Assembly (NCBI GenBank): GCA_047605765.1
Contig: JASGFB010000008.1
Coordinates: forward strand, 1 to 61,463
Direction: 5' to 3'
DNA from: JBGVSA01 sp047605765
GTDB lineage: Bacteria > Pseudomonadota > Gammaproteobacteria > Burkholderiales > Rhodocyclaceae
Length of the DNA: 61,463 bases
Shown: piece after piece, positions 38,003 through 47,189 of the stretch
Position numbering within the stretch: position 1 is the first letter of the stretch
How the letters are laid out: the number at the start of each line of letters is the position of its first letter
Program-made: the position numbers and the translations under genes
The notes under the pieces: generated by a model
Database searches by the model: none
Told to the model about the DNA's origin: nothing
What the model saw: only the letters and a program-made list of their open reading frames with translations

Positions 38003-39391
38003 ATGACTTCTCCCGTCCGTACCCGTTTTGCCCCCAGCCCGACCGGATACCTGCATATCGGTGGCGCCCGCACCGCCTTGTTTTCGTGGGCTTTCGCCCG
38101 CCATCACAAGGGAGAGTTCGTGCTGCGCATCGAAGATACCGACCTGGAGCGCTCCACGCCGGCGGCCGTGCAGGCGATTCTCGACGGCATGGCCTGGCTC
38201 GATCTGGGATGGGACGAAGGCCCGTTCTATCAGATGCAGCGCATGGACCGCTACAAGGAAGTCCTGGCGCAGATGATTGCCAAGGGCGATGCCTACTATT
38301 GCTATACCACGCCGGCCGAACTGGAAACCCTGCGCGAAGCGCAACGCGCGCGTGGCGAAAAGCCGCGCTACGACGGCCGCTGGCGCCCCGAACCGGGCAA
38401 GACGCTGCCGGCCGTGCCCGCAGACATCAAGCCGGTGGTGCGCTTCAAGAACCCCCAGGCGGGCATTGTGGCGTGGGACGACCTCGTCAAGGGGCGCATC
38501 GAAATCGCCAATGGCGAGCTGGATGACCTCATCATCGCGCGTCCGGACGGCACGCCCACGTATAACTTCTGCGTGGTGGTGGACGATTGGGACATGGGCA
38601 TCACCCACGTCATCCGTGGCGACGACCATGTCAACAATACGCCGCGCCAGATCAACATTCTGCAGGCGCTCGGCGCCACACTGCCGCACTACGCGCATCT
38701 GTCGATGATCTTGGGCGACGACGGCACCAAGCTGTCCAAGCGGCACGGCGCAGTCAGCGTCATGCAGTATCACGAAGAGGGCTACCTGAAGGACGCCGTC
38801 ATCAATTACCTCGGGCGCCTCGGCTGGAGCCACGGCGACGATGAAGTGTTCACGCGCGAGCAATTCGTCGAATGGTTCGACCTCGATCACATCACGCCGT
38901 CGGCGGCCCAGTTCAACACCGAAAAGCTCAAGTGGCTCAATGCCCACTACATCAAGCAGACCGATCCGGCCGTGCTGGCCGAGGATTGCGCGCAGCGCCT
39001 GGCCGCGCGCGGTGTATCGCTGGATGGCGGGCCGGTGCTGGCCGACGTGATCGCGCTGTATCGTGAGCGCGTGTCGACGCTGGTGGAGTTGGCCGATGCC
39101 GTTGCCGCGTATTACGCCGCGCCGGCCCCCTCGGCGGAACTGCTCGCCCAGCACCTCACCGATACCGCCAACACGGCGCTGGCCTCGCTCACGGCACGCC
39201 TGCGCGATGTGGCGTGGGAGCGCGCCGCGCTCAACCAGTCCATCAAGGACACCTGCACCGAGCATGGCCTGAAGATGCCGCAAGTGGCCATTCCTCTGCG
39301 CGTCAAGTTGCTCGGCGTGCCACAGACGCCTTCCATCGATGCCGTGCTTGAGGTCATGGGGCGCGAACGCGTGCTGGCTCGCCTGGCCTGA
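38003..39391 (+). CDS. gltX: Glutamyl-tRNA synthetase
   Basis: Class I aminoacyl-tRNA synthetase that charges tRNA-Glu. 462 aa: HIGH-type motif in APSPTGYLHIGGARTALF, KMSKS-type motif GTKLSKRHGAVSV, and the anticodon-binding C-terminus (LNQSIKDTCTEHGLKM). ATG at 38003; 15 upstream in-frame codons lack support. Monocistronic by context. Confidence 0.97.
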   Translation: MTSPVRTRFAPSPTGYLHIGGARTALFSWAFARHHKGEFVLRIEDTDLERSTPAAVQAILDGMAWLDLGWDEGPFYQMQRMDRYKEVLAQMIAKGDAYYCYTTPAELETLREAQRARGEKPRYDGRWRPEPGKTLPAVPADIKPVVRFKNPQAGIVAWDDLVKGRIEIANGELDDLIIARPDGTPTYNFCVVVDDWDMGITHVIRGDDHVNNTPRQINILQALGATLPHYAHLSMILGDDGTKLSKRHGAVSVMQYHEEGYLKDAVINYLGRLGWSHGDDEVFTREQFVEWFDLDHITPSAAQFNTEKLKWLNAHYIKQTDPAVLAEDCAQRLAARGVSLDGGPVLADVIALYRERVSTLVELADAVAAYYAAPAPSAELLAQHLTDTANTALASLTARLRDVAWERAALNQSIKDTCTEHGLKMPQVAIPLRVKLLGVPQTPSIDAVLEVMGRERVLARLA

Positions 39392-39462
39392 TGTGCGTAC
39401 AGCCTGCCCGCGAGGCGTCATGTCGTCGGGTAGGCGGACCATTCAGAGGAGGAGAAACGGAT

Positions 39463-39894
39463 ATGTCCGACATGCCTGAAATCCCCAGCATCACGTCGCA
39501 CGTTTCCATCGGCACCAATCGTTTTGCCGAGGCGCTGGCGTTCTATGATGCCGTGCTGGCGACCATTGGCGCGCGCCGCGTGCTGGAGGTGCCGGGGGTC
39601 AATGCCGTCGCCTACGGCAAGCAGTTTCCGGAGTTCTGGGTGCAGACGCCGATCGATGGCAAGCCCGCCAACGTGGGCAACGGTACGCACTTCGGCTTCA
39701 TCGCCCTCAGCAAGGATGCGGTCGATGCCTTCTTCGCCGCAGCGGTGGCCGCCGGGGCAACGCCGGATGGCCCGCCGGGAGGGCGCCCTCATTATGGCGA
39801 GCCGTACTACGGCTGCTTCGTGCGCGACCTGGACGGTCACAAGATCGAGGCGACCTTCTGGGACACCCGCAAGGATCACCCCGGCACCCACTGA
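39463..39894 (+). CDS. VOC superfamily (glyoxalase-like) protein
   Basis: 143-aa single-domain vicinal-oxygen-chelate protein: ITSHVSIGTNRFAEALAFYD opening, THFGFIALSKDAVDAFFAAA and a closing DLDGHKIEATFWD with the usual Glu ligand. Reaction unknown. Strong AGGAGG 9 nt before ATG. Its stop is 9 nt from that of the convergent LysR gene. Confidence 0.9.
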   Translation: MSDMPEIPSITSHVSIGTNRFAEALAFYDAVLATIGARRVLEVPGVNAVAYGKQFPEFWVQTPIDGKPANVGNGTHFGFIALSKDAVDAFFAAAVAAGATPDGPPGGRPHYGEPYYGCFVRDLDGHKIEATFWDTRKDHPGTH

Positions 39895-39903
39895 CGGGGG
39901 CCG

Positions 39904-40803
39904 TCAGGCGGCAGTCTCCCGCACGTAGTCGATGAAAGCACGCAGCGGGGCGGGCATGTGGCGGCGGCTGGAAAAATACAGAAACGGCGCCAGCGGTGGC
40001 GCCCGCCATTCCGCCAGCACTTCCACCAAGGCGCCGGCCGCGATATGCGGCCGCGCATATTCTTCGAACGTCCACACCAAACCGATGCCATCGAGCGCGG
40101 CCTGCAGCGCTACGATCGGATCGTTCACCGTCAGCGGCCCCTGTGGCGCGATGCGCAGTGCCTGCGCGCCACGGCTGAATTCCCATTCATAGATCGACCC
40201 ACCCGGAAAGCGGTGGGCCACGCGCTTGTGAGCGAGCAGTTGGTGCGGTGAGGCCGGCGTGCCGGCCTGGGCCAGATATGCCGGCGACGCGATGACGATG
40301 CGCTGACGCGGGCTGTGCAGGGGCACGGCTACCATATCCTGGGCAAGGTCTTCGCCGAAGCGAATGCCGGCGTCGAAACCCTGGCCGACGATGTCCACGA
40401 AGGCGCTATCCGCCACGACTTCAATGTGGACGTCCGGATACCTCGACAGAAACCCCGCCAGCATCGGCGCCAGCGCAAGGTGAACCGCCGGCGTGGGCGC
40501 ATTGATGCGCAGGCGCCCCGACGGCCGCGTACGCAGACCGTTGATGCGCTCGACGGTGGCGGCGATGCCCGACAACGCCGGCTCCACGCCGGCCAGCAAT
40601 AGTTCGCCGGCTTCCGTGGGCGACACGCTGCGTGTCGTGCGGTGCAGCAACTGCACACCGAGGCGGTCTTCCAGACGGCGCACGGTCTGGCTCAGCAGCG
40701 ATGCGGACACGCCACGCTCCGTGGCGGCGCGGCGAAAGCTGCGATGACGTGCGACCGCGGCAAAGGCTTCCAGGTCATTCAAGGGCAGATCGGTGGCGGG
40801 CAT
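39904..40803 (-). CDS. LysR-family regulator
   Basis: 299 aa: N-terminal wHTH (LNDLEAFAAVARHRSFRRAATERGVSAS) and a periplasmic-binding-like sensor domain (SGRLRINAPTPAVHLALAPML). Resembles the AaeR/CrgA-type group. Divergent from the SDR gene at 40923, the expected target. Confidence 0.93.
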   Translation of the reverse strand: MPATDLPLNDLEAFAAVARHRSFRRAATERGVSASLLSQTVRRLEDRLGVQLLHRTTRSVSPTEAGELLLAGVEPALSGIAATVERINGLRTRPSGRLRINAPTPAVHLALAPMLAGFLSRYPDVHIEVVADSAFVDIVGQGFDAGIRFGEDLAQDMVAVPLHSPRQRIVIASPAYLAQAGTPASPHQLLAHKRVAHRFPGGSIYEWEFSRGAQALRIAPQGPLTVNDPIVALQAALDGIGLVWTFEEYARPHIAAGALVEVLAEWRAPPLAPFLYFSSRRHMPAPLRAFIDYVRETAA

Positions 40804-40922
40804 TGTGCAGAATGGCTAATCAGTCTGTTCTCAATTGTTCATGTTATCAAACAGTCCGGCACGGACCATACTTGCTTCATCCACCGGACGCTCCGGTGCC
40901 TCAACCGATCTGGAGAACACCT
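40804..40922. promoter_or_regulatory. Divergent LysR/SDR control region
   Basis: 119 bp between divergent starts. It includes an AT-rich block with CTGTT at 40824-40828 and AACAG at 40852-40856 as spaced inverted half-sites, a possible LysR operator, and a 7-bp hairpin CACCGGA/TCCGGTG at 40882-40898 in the SDR leader. Assigned by position and by eye. Confidence 0.4.
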
Positions 40923-41666
40923 ATGACAGAGCAAGCAGCTTCCCGCGTGGCCATCGTGACGGGGGCCTCGCGCGGCATCGGCGCCGACGTCGCCCTGCGC
41001 CTGGCGCGCGATGGTTTCAGCGTGGTCGTGAATTACGCCGGCAATGCGGCCAAGGCGGCGGAGACCGTTGCCGCCATCGAAGCGCAAGGGGGGCGCGCCG
41101 TGGCTGTGCAGGGCGACGTAGCCCATGCCGATGACATGGAGCATCTTTTCGATACCACGCTCAAGACCTTTGGCCGTCTCGACGCGGTGGTCAACAGCGC
41201 CGGCATCATGCCGTATGCGCGCATCGATGTAAGTGAACTGGAGGCCTTCGACAGAGTGATCGCCACTAATCTGCGTGGCAGCTTCATTGTGCTGGCCCTG
41301 GCTGCCAAGCATGTGGCTGAGGGCGGGCGCATCGTCGCCTTTTCGACCAGCGTGATCGCCAAGGCTTTCCCGAGCTACGGCCCGTACATCGCGTCAAAAG
41401 CGGGGGTGGAAGGTTTGGTGCACGTTCTCGCCAACGAACTGCGCGGTCGCCGGATCACGGTCAACGCCGTGGCGCCGGGCCCGGTGGCGACCGAGCTGTT
41501 TCTCAACGGCAAGACCGAAGAGCAGATCGCCCATCTGGCCAAGCTGCCGCCGCTCGAACGCTTGGGCCAGCCGCAGGACATCGCCGGCGTGGTGTCGTTT
41601 CTGCTGGGGCCGGACGGTGGTTGGGTGAACGCGCAGGTGCTGCGCGCCAATGGCGGCTATGCCTGA
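40923..41666 (+). CDS. Short-chain dehydrogenase/reductase
   Basis: 247-aa classical SDR: cofactor loop TGASRGIG, NSAG motif, active-site Ser in FSTSVI and YxxxK as YIASK. NAD(P)-dependent oxidoreductase of unknown substrate; similar proteins are often labelled 3-ketoacyl-ACP reductase-like. Controlled probably by the divergent LysR protein. Confidence 0.95.
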   Translation: MTEQAASRVAIVTGASRGIGADVALRLARDGFSVVVNYAGNAAKAAETVAAIEAQGGRAVAVQGDVAHADDMEHLFDTTLKTFGRLDAVVNSAGIMPYARIDVSELEAFDRVIATNLRGSFIVLALAAKHVAEGGRIVAFSTSVIAKAFPSYGPYIASKAGVEGLVHVLANELRGRRITVNAVAPGPVATELFLNGKTEEQIAHLAKLPPLERLGQPQDIAGVVSFLLGPDGGWVNAQVLRANGGYA

Positions 41667-41680
41667 TTCTGACTGAACGG

Positions 41681-41706
41681 CACGCGCCCGCTTGCACGGG
41701 TGCGTG
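41681..41706. terminator. Hairpin between convergent SDR and Crp/Fnr genes
   Basis: Ten-base stem CACGCGCCCG / CGGGTGCGTG with one G-U pair and a CTTGCA loop, followed by TCGCTTTC. Likely a shared terminator, though the T-run is short. Confidence 0.55.
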
Positions 41707-41712
41707 TCGCTT

Positions 41713-42426
41713 TCATTCGGCGCTGTTCTCGATGATGGCTGTCAGTCCGACCAGATCGTGCAGTACGACGTGACGGCGATGCACACTCACCAGGCCGCCG
41801 TCCTGCAGGCGGTTGAAGGTACGGCCGACGGTCTCTACCGTGAGGCCCAGGTGCGAGGCCAGTTCGCCGCGCGACATGCGCAACACGAATTCGGTCTGTG
41901 AATAGCCGCGCGCATGCATGCGGCGCGAGATGTCGAGGAGGAAGGTGGCCAGGCGTGCTTCCGAGCGCATCGACCCGAGCATCACCATCAGGCGATGACT
42001 GCGGATGATCTCTTCGCTCATGTGGCGCAGCAACTGGCGTTGCAGGCCGGGGCTGTGGCTGACCGGATCGCGCAGGCGGTTGGCCGGGATCATGTAGACT
42101 TCGGCGTCTTCGAGCGCGCGCGCACTGCAGCGGTGGAGATTTTCATTCATGCCGTCGAAGCCGAAGACTTCGCCAGCCAGATAGAACGAGGTGACCTGTT
42201 CCTGGCCGCTTTCGGTACCCACTTCGGTCAGGAATGCGCCGGTGCGAACGGCATATACCCCTTCGAAGCGGTCACCTGCATGAAATACGTATTGGCCCCG
42301 GGTGACCTTGCGGTGTTGTACCAACTCGTCGCCATCATCGTTATACGGTGAAACGGATTCGCCAGCACTGTCAAAGTCATACCCTCGGGACGCGTGCAAA
42401 GAAGCTGCATTCACGGTCCAGTCCAA
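41713..42426 (-). CDS. Crp/Fnr-family regulator without Fe-S cysteines
   Basis: 237 aa: cyclic-nucleotide-binding-like beta roll (HRKVTRGQYVFHAGDRFEGVYAVRTG ... SFYLAGEVFGFDG), long dimer helix, and wHTH with MSRGELASHLGLTVETVGRTFNRLQ. In the recognition helix it has E-V-G-R where Fnr has E-x-S-R. Only one Cys is present, so it cannot bind the Fnr 4Fe-4S cluster as Fnr does; it is closer to FixK/Dnr-type members. The start is TTG at 42426, chosen because AAGGAGACAAAG precedes it; the upstream ATG-less extension is AT-rich non-coding sequence. Confidence 0.85.
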   Translation of the reverse strand: MDWTVNAASLHASRGYDFDSAGESVSPYNDDGDELVQHRKVTRGQYVFHAGDRFEGVYAVRTGAFLTEVGTESGQEQVTSFYLAGEVFGFDGMNENLHRCSARALEDAEVYMIPANRLRDPVSHSPGLQRQLLRHMSEEIIRSHRLMVMLGSMRSEARLATFLLDISRRMHARGYSQTEFVLRMSRGELASHLGLTVETVGRTFNRLQDGGLVSVHRRHVVLHDLVGLTAIIENSAE

Positions 42427-42751
42427 CTTTGTCTCCTTCGTTTTTATTTGCTGCAATAGGATTGTACCAACCGAGATACCCGATCGGGCACTTGTCTGAC
42501 AAGGTCTGAGATCTTCACTGACACGGCAAATGAAATTATTTCCGATGAACGGTGTTTGTTTTCGGACGAACGGTAATGCGCTAACAAGATTTGTCAAAAA
42601 ACACGTATTTGCTGTCTGTTTTCTTATGACACGACGCAAATCAAAGATACATAAAGATACAAATACGCACACGAATGGTGCATGAATCTGTCTCTTCTAA
42701 GGGTTAATCCCGCTATCGGCTGACCAAACGGCATCTATGCTGGTCCTATAA
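42427..42751. promoter_or_regulatory. AT-rich divergent region between Crp/Fnr and IclR genes
   Basis: About 325 bases, noticeably AT-richer than its surroundings. Direct repeat-like motifs CGATGAACGGT (42543-42553) and CGGACGAACGGT (42563-42574) lie upstream of the Crp/Fnr gene and may be regulator sites. A TATAAAT at 42747-42753 looks like the -10 of the IclR promoter. No ORF or RNA gene is apparent. Confidence 0.45.
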
Positions 42752-42768
42752 ATAGAACGGTGTTCTAT
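42752..42768. promoter_or_regulatory. IclR operator, perfect palindrome
   Basis: ATAGAAC-GGT-GTTCTAT, a perfect 7-bp inverted repeat that overlaps the TATAAAT -10 candidate and ends 3 nt before the IclR start codon. Position and shape point to autorepression and control of the whole downstream operon. Confidence 0.8.
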
Positions 42769-42771
42769 CCA

Positions 42772-43518
42772 ATGGAACAGCGCCCACAGAGAGGAGACGG
42801 TGTAGCGGCCGTGGATCGCGCATGCGCGGTGCTGGCCGTATTCGCGGTGAGCGAAGACGCGCTCACGCTGGCGGAGCTTGCCCGTCGCACCGGTTTCTAC
42901 AAGAGCACGCTGCTGCGCCTGCTGGCCTCGCTGGCGCGCGCCGGCATTGCCCGTCAGTTGGAGGACGGCCGCTACGGGCCGGGCGCCCAGGCGATGCAAC
43001 TGGCACGCGCCTACCAGCGCAGTTTCCGCCTCGACGACGTGCTGCTGCCCATCCTGCGCCACCTGTGCGAAGCCAGTGGCGAAACCGCCTCCCTGTTCGT
43101 GCGCGATGGCGATGCCCGCCTGTGTCTGCGCCGCATCGAACCGGATCGTTCCATTCGCATTGCCTTGCATGAGGGAGACCGCCTGCCTTTGTCGCGCGGC
43201 TCGGCCGGCCGTGTGCTGACCGCCTTCGCCGACGATCAGGATCCGGCCGCTGCCTTGGCCGAGGTGCGCCGGCGCGGTTGGGCCTACACGCAGGGCGAGC
43301 GCGACCCCGACGCCGCGTCTGTCGCGGCGGTGGTCTTCGGGCAGGGGCAGCAGGTGGTGGGCGCACTGGCCTTATCGGGGCCGCGACAGCGTTTCGACGC
43401 GGTACGCATACGCAGTTTTGCCTCGCTTGCGCTGCATGCTGCGGCGCGTCTGTCCGCCGCCTTGGGCGGGCAGTATCCAGCACACTGGCTCGAACAGGAG
43501 GTCGACGCAGATGCGTGA
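42772..43518 (+). CDS. IclR-family regulator
   Basis: 248 aa: N-terminal wHTH (AVDRACAVLAVF ... LTLAELARRTGFYKSTLLRLL) and C-terminal effector domain (ETASLFVRDGDARLCLRRIE; LPLSRGSAGRVLTAF). Expected to respond to the substrate or CoA intermediate of the pathway encoded downstream. First gene of a row with overlapping or close junctions from here to tctA. ATG at 42772 rather than GTG at 42760, which lies inside the operator. Confidence 0.93.
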   Translation: MEQRPQRGDGVAAVDRACAVLAVFAVSEDALTLAELARRTGFYKSTLLRLLASLARAGIARQLEDGRYGPGAQAMQLARAYQRSFRLDDVLLPILRHLCEASGETASLFVRDGDARLCLRRIEPDRSIRIALHEGDRLPLSRGSAGRVLTAFADDQDPAAALAEVRRRGWAYTQGERDPDAASVAAVVFGQGQQVVGALALSGPRQRFDAVRIRSFASLALHAAARLSAALGGQYPAHWLEQEVDADA

Positions 43519-44458
43519 CGATGCCATCGACATTGTGGTCAGCGAAGTGGGGCCGCGCGACGGTCTGCAGAGCGTCAAGCAAACCATGCCGACCGCATCC
43601 AAGCTGGCCTGGATCGGCGCCTTGCACGCGGCCGGACTGCGTGAAATCGAGGTGGCCTCGTTCGTGCCAGCGTCGTTGTTGCCGCAGATGGCCGACGCCG
43701 CCGAGGTCGTGACCGAGTCCACCACCATCGAGGGCCTGACCGTGCTGGCCCTGGCGCCCAATCTGAAAGGCGTGCAGCGTGCGGTGCAGGCCGGCGCGCA
43801 CAAGGTCACCCTGCCGGTGTCCGCTTCGCGCCAGCACAGCCTGGCCAATATCCGCAAGACGCCGGAAGACGCCGTGGATGAAGTGCGCCGTGTTTGCGCC
43901 TGGCGCGACGAACTGGGCGCCGAGCAGGCTTTCGGCATCGAGGTCGGCATCTCGACGGCTTTCGGCTGCACCCTGGAAGGCTGCATCGACGAGGACTGGC
44001 TGCTGCGTCTGGCGCTGTCGCTGGCGCAGGCCGGCGTCGACTCGATCGGGCTTTCGGATACCACCGGCCACGCCACGCCGACCCAGGTCAAGCGGTTGTT
44101 CCGTCTTCTGCGCAGCGAACTGGGCGACAAGGCCGGTGCGGCCCATCTCCACAACACGCGCGGGCAGGGCCTGGCCAACGTGGTGGCGGCGCTCGATGCC
44201 GGCGTTACCACCTTCGACGCCTCGCAGGCGGGGCTGGGTGGATGCCCTTACGCACCGGGCGCCTCCGGCAACATCGTCACCGAGGATCTGGTTTTCATGC
44301 TCGAAGCCATGGGCCTGCGCACCGGCATCGACATCGAACGCCTGTTGGCGGCGCGCAGCCATCTGGCCGCGGGCCTGCCGGGCGAGCCCCTGTATGGACA
44401 CGTCGCGCAGGCCGGCTTGCCCAATGGGTTTCTCTACGCCGACGGACGTGCGCCATGA
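43511..44458 (+). CDS. Hydroxymethylglutaryl-CoA lyase family protein
   Basis: 315-aa TIM-barrel HMG-CoA-lyase-like enzyme. N-terminal SEVGPRDGLQ with the metal Asp, HLHNTRGQGLANV with two metal His, and the signature GLGGCPYAPGASGN with the catalytic Cys. Would cleave a 3-hydroxy-3-methyl-type acyl-CoA to acetyl-CoA plus a keto acid; the real substrate could be HMG-CoA or a related citramalyl-type CoA ester. Overlaps the IclR gene by 8 nt. Confidence 0.93.
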   Translation: MRDDAIDIVVSEVGPRDGLQSVKQTMPTASKLAWIGALHAAGLREIEVASFVPASLLPQMADAAEVVTESTTIEGLTVLALAPNLKGVQRAVQAGAHKVTLPVSASRQHSLANIRKTPEDAVDEVRRVCAWRDELGAEQAFGIEVGISTAFGCTLEGCIDEDWLLRLALSLAQAGVDSIGLSDTTGHATPTQVKRLFRLLRSELGDKAGAAHLHNTRGQGLANVVAALDAGVTTFDASQAGLGGCPYAPGASGNIVTEDLVFMLEAMGLRTGIDIERLLAARSHLAAGLPGEPLYGHVAQAGLPNGFLYADGRAP

Positions 44459-45654
44459 GCGGCGGTGGATTGCCCCTGGAGGGGCTGCGCGTGCTGGAAT
44501 TCAGCCATATGGTGATGGGGCCGGCGTGTGGCCTGATCCTGGCCGACATGGGCGCCGAGGTCATCAAGATCGAAGGTGTGGAAGGTGATGCCACGCGACA
44601 CCTGACCGGCTCGGGCGCCGGCTATTGGCCGACGTACAACCGCAACAAATCGAGTCTGGCCGTCGACCTCAAGTCGCCGGAGGGCCTGACCGCCGCGCAA
44701 CGCCTGGCGGCCCATGCCGATGTGCTGATCGAGAATTTTCGCCCTGGCACGCTGGATCGCCTGGGCCTGGGCTATGCCCGTCTGGCGCAGGACAACCCGC
44801 GTCTGATCTACTGCTCGCTGAAGGGCTTTCTGCCCGGCCCTTACGAGTCCCGCACGGCGCTCGACGAAGTCGTGCAGATGATGGGTGGGCTGGCGTACAT
44901 GACCGGACCGCCGGGGCGTCCGCTGCGAGCGGGCGCTTCGGTCAACGATGTAATGGGGGGCATGTTCGGTGTCATCGCCATTCTGGCGGCGGTCAACGAA
45001 CGCCACCGCACAGGGCGCGGGCAACTCGTCCAGAGCGGGCTGTTCGAGAACAATGTCTTTCTCGTCGCCCAGCACATGTTGCAGGGTGCCGTCACCGGCG
45101 TGCCGGCGGCACCGATGCCGACGCGCCTGTCGGCGTGGGCGATCTATGACATTTTCGAAGTCATGAACGACGAACGGGTATTCGTCGGTGCCGTCAGCGA
45201 CAGCCAATGGCAGGCCTTCTGCCAGGCTTTCGGCATGCAGTCCTTTGCCAGCGACCCGAACCTGGCGACCAACAACCAGCGCGTGCATGCGCGCGACCAG
45301 TTCATGCCCTTCGTGCGTGAGCGTTTCATGCGCCTGTCGAAGCAAGAGGTGATGAGGCGCTGCGAAGCCGCCGGTCTGCCATTCGCCCCCATCGCACGGC
45401 CGCAGGATCTGTTCGACGACCCCCACCTGACCGCCTCCGAAGGCTTCACCGACATCACTCTTGCCAACGGACAGACGGCCGTCGTGCCGCGCCTGCCCAT
45501 CCGCATGGACGGACGACGCTTCGCCACGCGCGGCGACGTACCCGAGACCGGCCAGCACAGTGCCGCCGTGCTGGCACAACTGGGCTACAGCGCCGAGGAC
45601 ATTGCTGCCCTGGTCGCCCAGGGCGTGGTGCGCCTGGGCCCGCGCGCGGCCTGA
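44455..45654 (+). CDS. Class III CoA-transferase (CaiB/BaiF family)
   Basis: 399 aa, moving CoA between acids. LEGLRVLEFSHMVMGPACGLILADMGAEVIKIE opening and ENFRPGTLDRLGLGY are family marks; the Asp in ESRTALDEVVQMMGG is the likely acyl-carrying residue. It would activate the imported acid so the lyase can cut it. ATG at 44455 overlaps the lyase stop (ATGA). Confidence 0.94.
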   Translation: MSGGGLPLEGLRVLEFSHMVMGPACGLILADMGAEVIKIEGVEGDATRHLTGSGAGYWPTYNRNKSSLAVDLKSPEGLTAAQRLAAHADVLIENFRPGTLDRLGLGYARLAQDNPRLIYCSLKGFLPGPYESRTALDEVVQMMGGLAYMTGPPGRPLRAGASVNDVMGGMFGVIAILAAVNERHRTGRGQLVQSGLFENNVFLVAQHMLQGAVTGVPAAPMPTRLSAWAIYDIFEVMNDERVFVGAVSDSQWQAFCQAFGMQSFASDPNLATNNQRVHARDQFMPFVRERFMRLSKQEVMRRCEAAGLPFAPIARPQDLFDDPHLTASEGFTDITLANGQTAVVPRLPIRMDGRRFATRGDVPETGQHSAAVLAQLGYSAEDIAALVAQGVVRLGPRAA

Positions 45655-45707
45655 TCGACCCGAGCATCTTCGCAGCACCATCCACACACCGACAGAGGAG
45701 ACACATC

Positions 45708-46688
45708 ATGAAAAATACGAACGTCATGCGCCGTCAGTTGCTGATTGCCGGTGCCGCCGCCCCCGTGCTGGGCATGTTGCCGCGCACGTCCTGGGCGGCC
45801 GCCCTCGAATCGCTCTACATGTTCATTCCGGCGGCGCCGGGTGGCGGCTGGGACAGCACCGGGCGCGCCATCGAACAGGCCTTGCGCACCGCCAAGCTCG
45901 TCAACACCGTGCAGTTCGAAAACGTTGGTGGCGCGGGTGGCATGGTGGGCCTGCCCAAGTTCGTCAACCAGCAGAAGGGCAAGCCCAATGCGGTGATGGT
46001 GGGGGGATCGGTGATGGTGGGGGCCGGCATCGCCAACAAGAGCCCGGTGACCATCAAGGATGTGGTGCCCCTGGTGCGCTTGACCGAAGAAGCCAGCGTC
46101 ATCGCCGTGCCGACCAACAGCCCGTACAAGACCTGGCAGGATCTGGCCGCCGCCCTCAAGGCCAACCCCAAGGCGGTGAGCGTGGCCGGCGGCAGCGCGG
46201 GCGGCACCGACCACCTGCTGCTCGGCATGATCCTGCGTTCGCTCGGCGCCAACGCCAAGAGCGCCGCGTACGTGGCGTATGCCGGCGGCGGCGCGGCGGT
46301 GGCGTCGATCATCGGTGGGCAGGTGGCGGCCGGCATCTCGGGGTATTCGGAATTCGCCGAGCAGATCAAGGGCGGCCGCATGCGGGCGCTGGCCGTGTCG
46401 GGCAACAAGCGCATCCCGGGCGTGGACGTGCCGACGCTGAAGGAACTGGGCACCAATGTCACCGCCGCCAATTGGCGCGGTCTGTTCGGCGCGCCGGGCA
46501 TCAGCAATGCGCAGCGCGACGCCCTCATCGATCTGTTCACCAAGATGCATACGTCGCCGGCATGGGTTGAACTGATCGGCGAACGCAAGTGGGTGGACGT
46601 GTTCCTCGCCGGCGATGCCTTCGCCAAGGACCTGGCCACCGATCTGGCGGAAACCGAAACCGTCATGAAAGAACTGGGGCTGGCATGA
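45708..46688 (+). CDS. tctC: Tripartite tricarboxylate transporter receptor (Bug/TctC family)
   Basis: 326-aa periplasmic binding protein. The signal has a Tat-like start (MRRQLLIAGAAAPVLGMLP). Bug motifs include FIPAAPGGGWDSTGRAIEQ and VAGGSAGGTDHLL; the second is the usual carboxylate-pocket loop. Transported acid is unknown, likely the substrate of the CoA-transferase. Good AGAGGAG upstream. Confidence 0.95.
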   Translation: MKNTNVMRRQLLIAGAAAPVLGMLPRTSWAAALESLYMFIPAAPGGGWDSTGRAIEQALRTAKLVNTVQFENVGGAGGMVGLPKFVNQQKGKPNAVMVGGSVMVGAGIANKSPVTIKDVVPLVRLTEEASVIAVPTNSPYKTWQDLAAALKANPKAVSVAGGSAGGTDHLLLGMILRSLGANAKSAAYVAYAGGGAAVASIIGGQVAAGISGYSEFAEQIKGGRMRALAVSGNKRIPGVDVPTLKELGTNVTAANWRGLFGAPGISNAQRDALIDLFTKMHTSPAWVELIGERKWVDVFLAGDAFAKDLATDLAETETVMKELGLA

Positions 46689-47179
46689 AGACCGCACCGA
46701 CCCGGTATTTCGCCGTCATCACGGGGATCGCGCTGTTCGCGCTCGCCGTGTTGGCGCTGGCGCAGGTCAGCGCGATCAATTCGCCGCCCAACGCCGACGG
46801 CTTCGGCCCGCGCCTGTTGCCGGGCATGGTCGCCGCGCTGTTCCTGCTGCTGGTGAGCGGCTATACGCAAGCCGCCTACAAGGGGCGCAGTCCAGACATC
46901 ATCGATAACCCCGAGGAAGCGCCGCGCAAGGGCGGCATCCTGCGCGCGGCCTGGCTCGGTGCCGGCTTGGCGGCCTTGCTGCTGCTGGTGCCCTATCTGG
47001 GGATCGGACTGGCGTGCACGGTGGCCTTCGTGCTGTTCGCTCGCGCCTTCAACAGCCGCCGCGTACTGGCCGACGCGGCGGTCGGGCTGGCGTTCATCCT
47101 GTGCGTGTGGGCCTTGTTCGATCGATTGCTGGGCGTGCAACTGGGGCCGTTCTTCGGCCCTTACCTGCATCTGTTCTGA
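46685..47179 (+). CDS. tctB: Tripartite tricarboxylate transporter small membrane subunit
   Basis: 164 aa with four hydrophobic helices (TGIALFALAVLALAQVSAI start, LGAGLAALLLLVPYLGIGLA, ALFDRLLGVQLG end). ADGFGPRLLPGMVAALFLLL is the common TctB motif. ATG overlaps the tctC stop. Confidence 0.94.
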   Translation: MKTAPTRYFAVITGIALFALAVLALAQVSAINSPPNADGFGPRLLPGMVAALFLLLVSGYTQAAYKGRSPDIIDNPEEAPRKGGILRAAWLGAGLAALLLLVPYLGIGLACTVAFVLFARAFNSRRVLADAAVGLAFILCVWALFDRLLGVQLGPFFGPYLHLF

Positions 47180-47189
47180 GGAGATTGCC

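Noticed and set aside
37745..39442. 565-codon minus-strand open frame
   Set aside because: Antisense to gltX and the end of the lyase gene; GC-driven.
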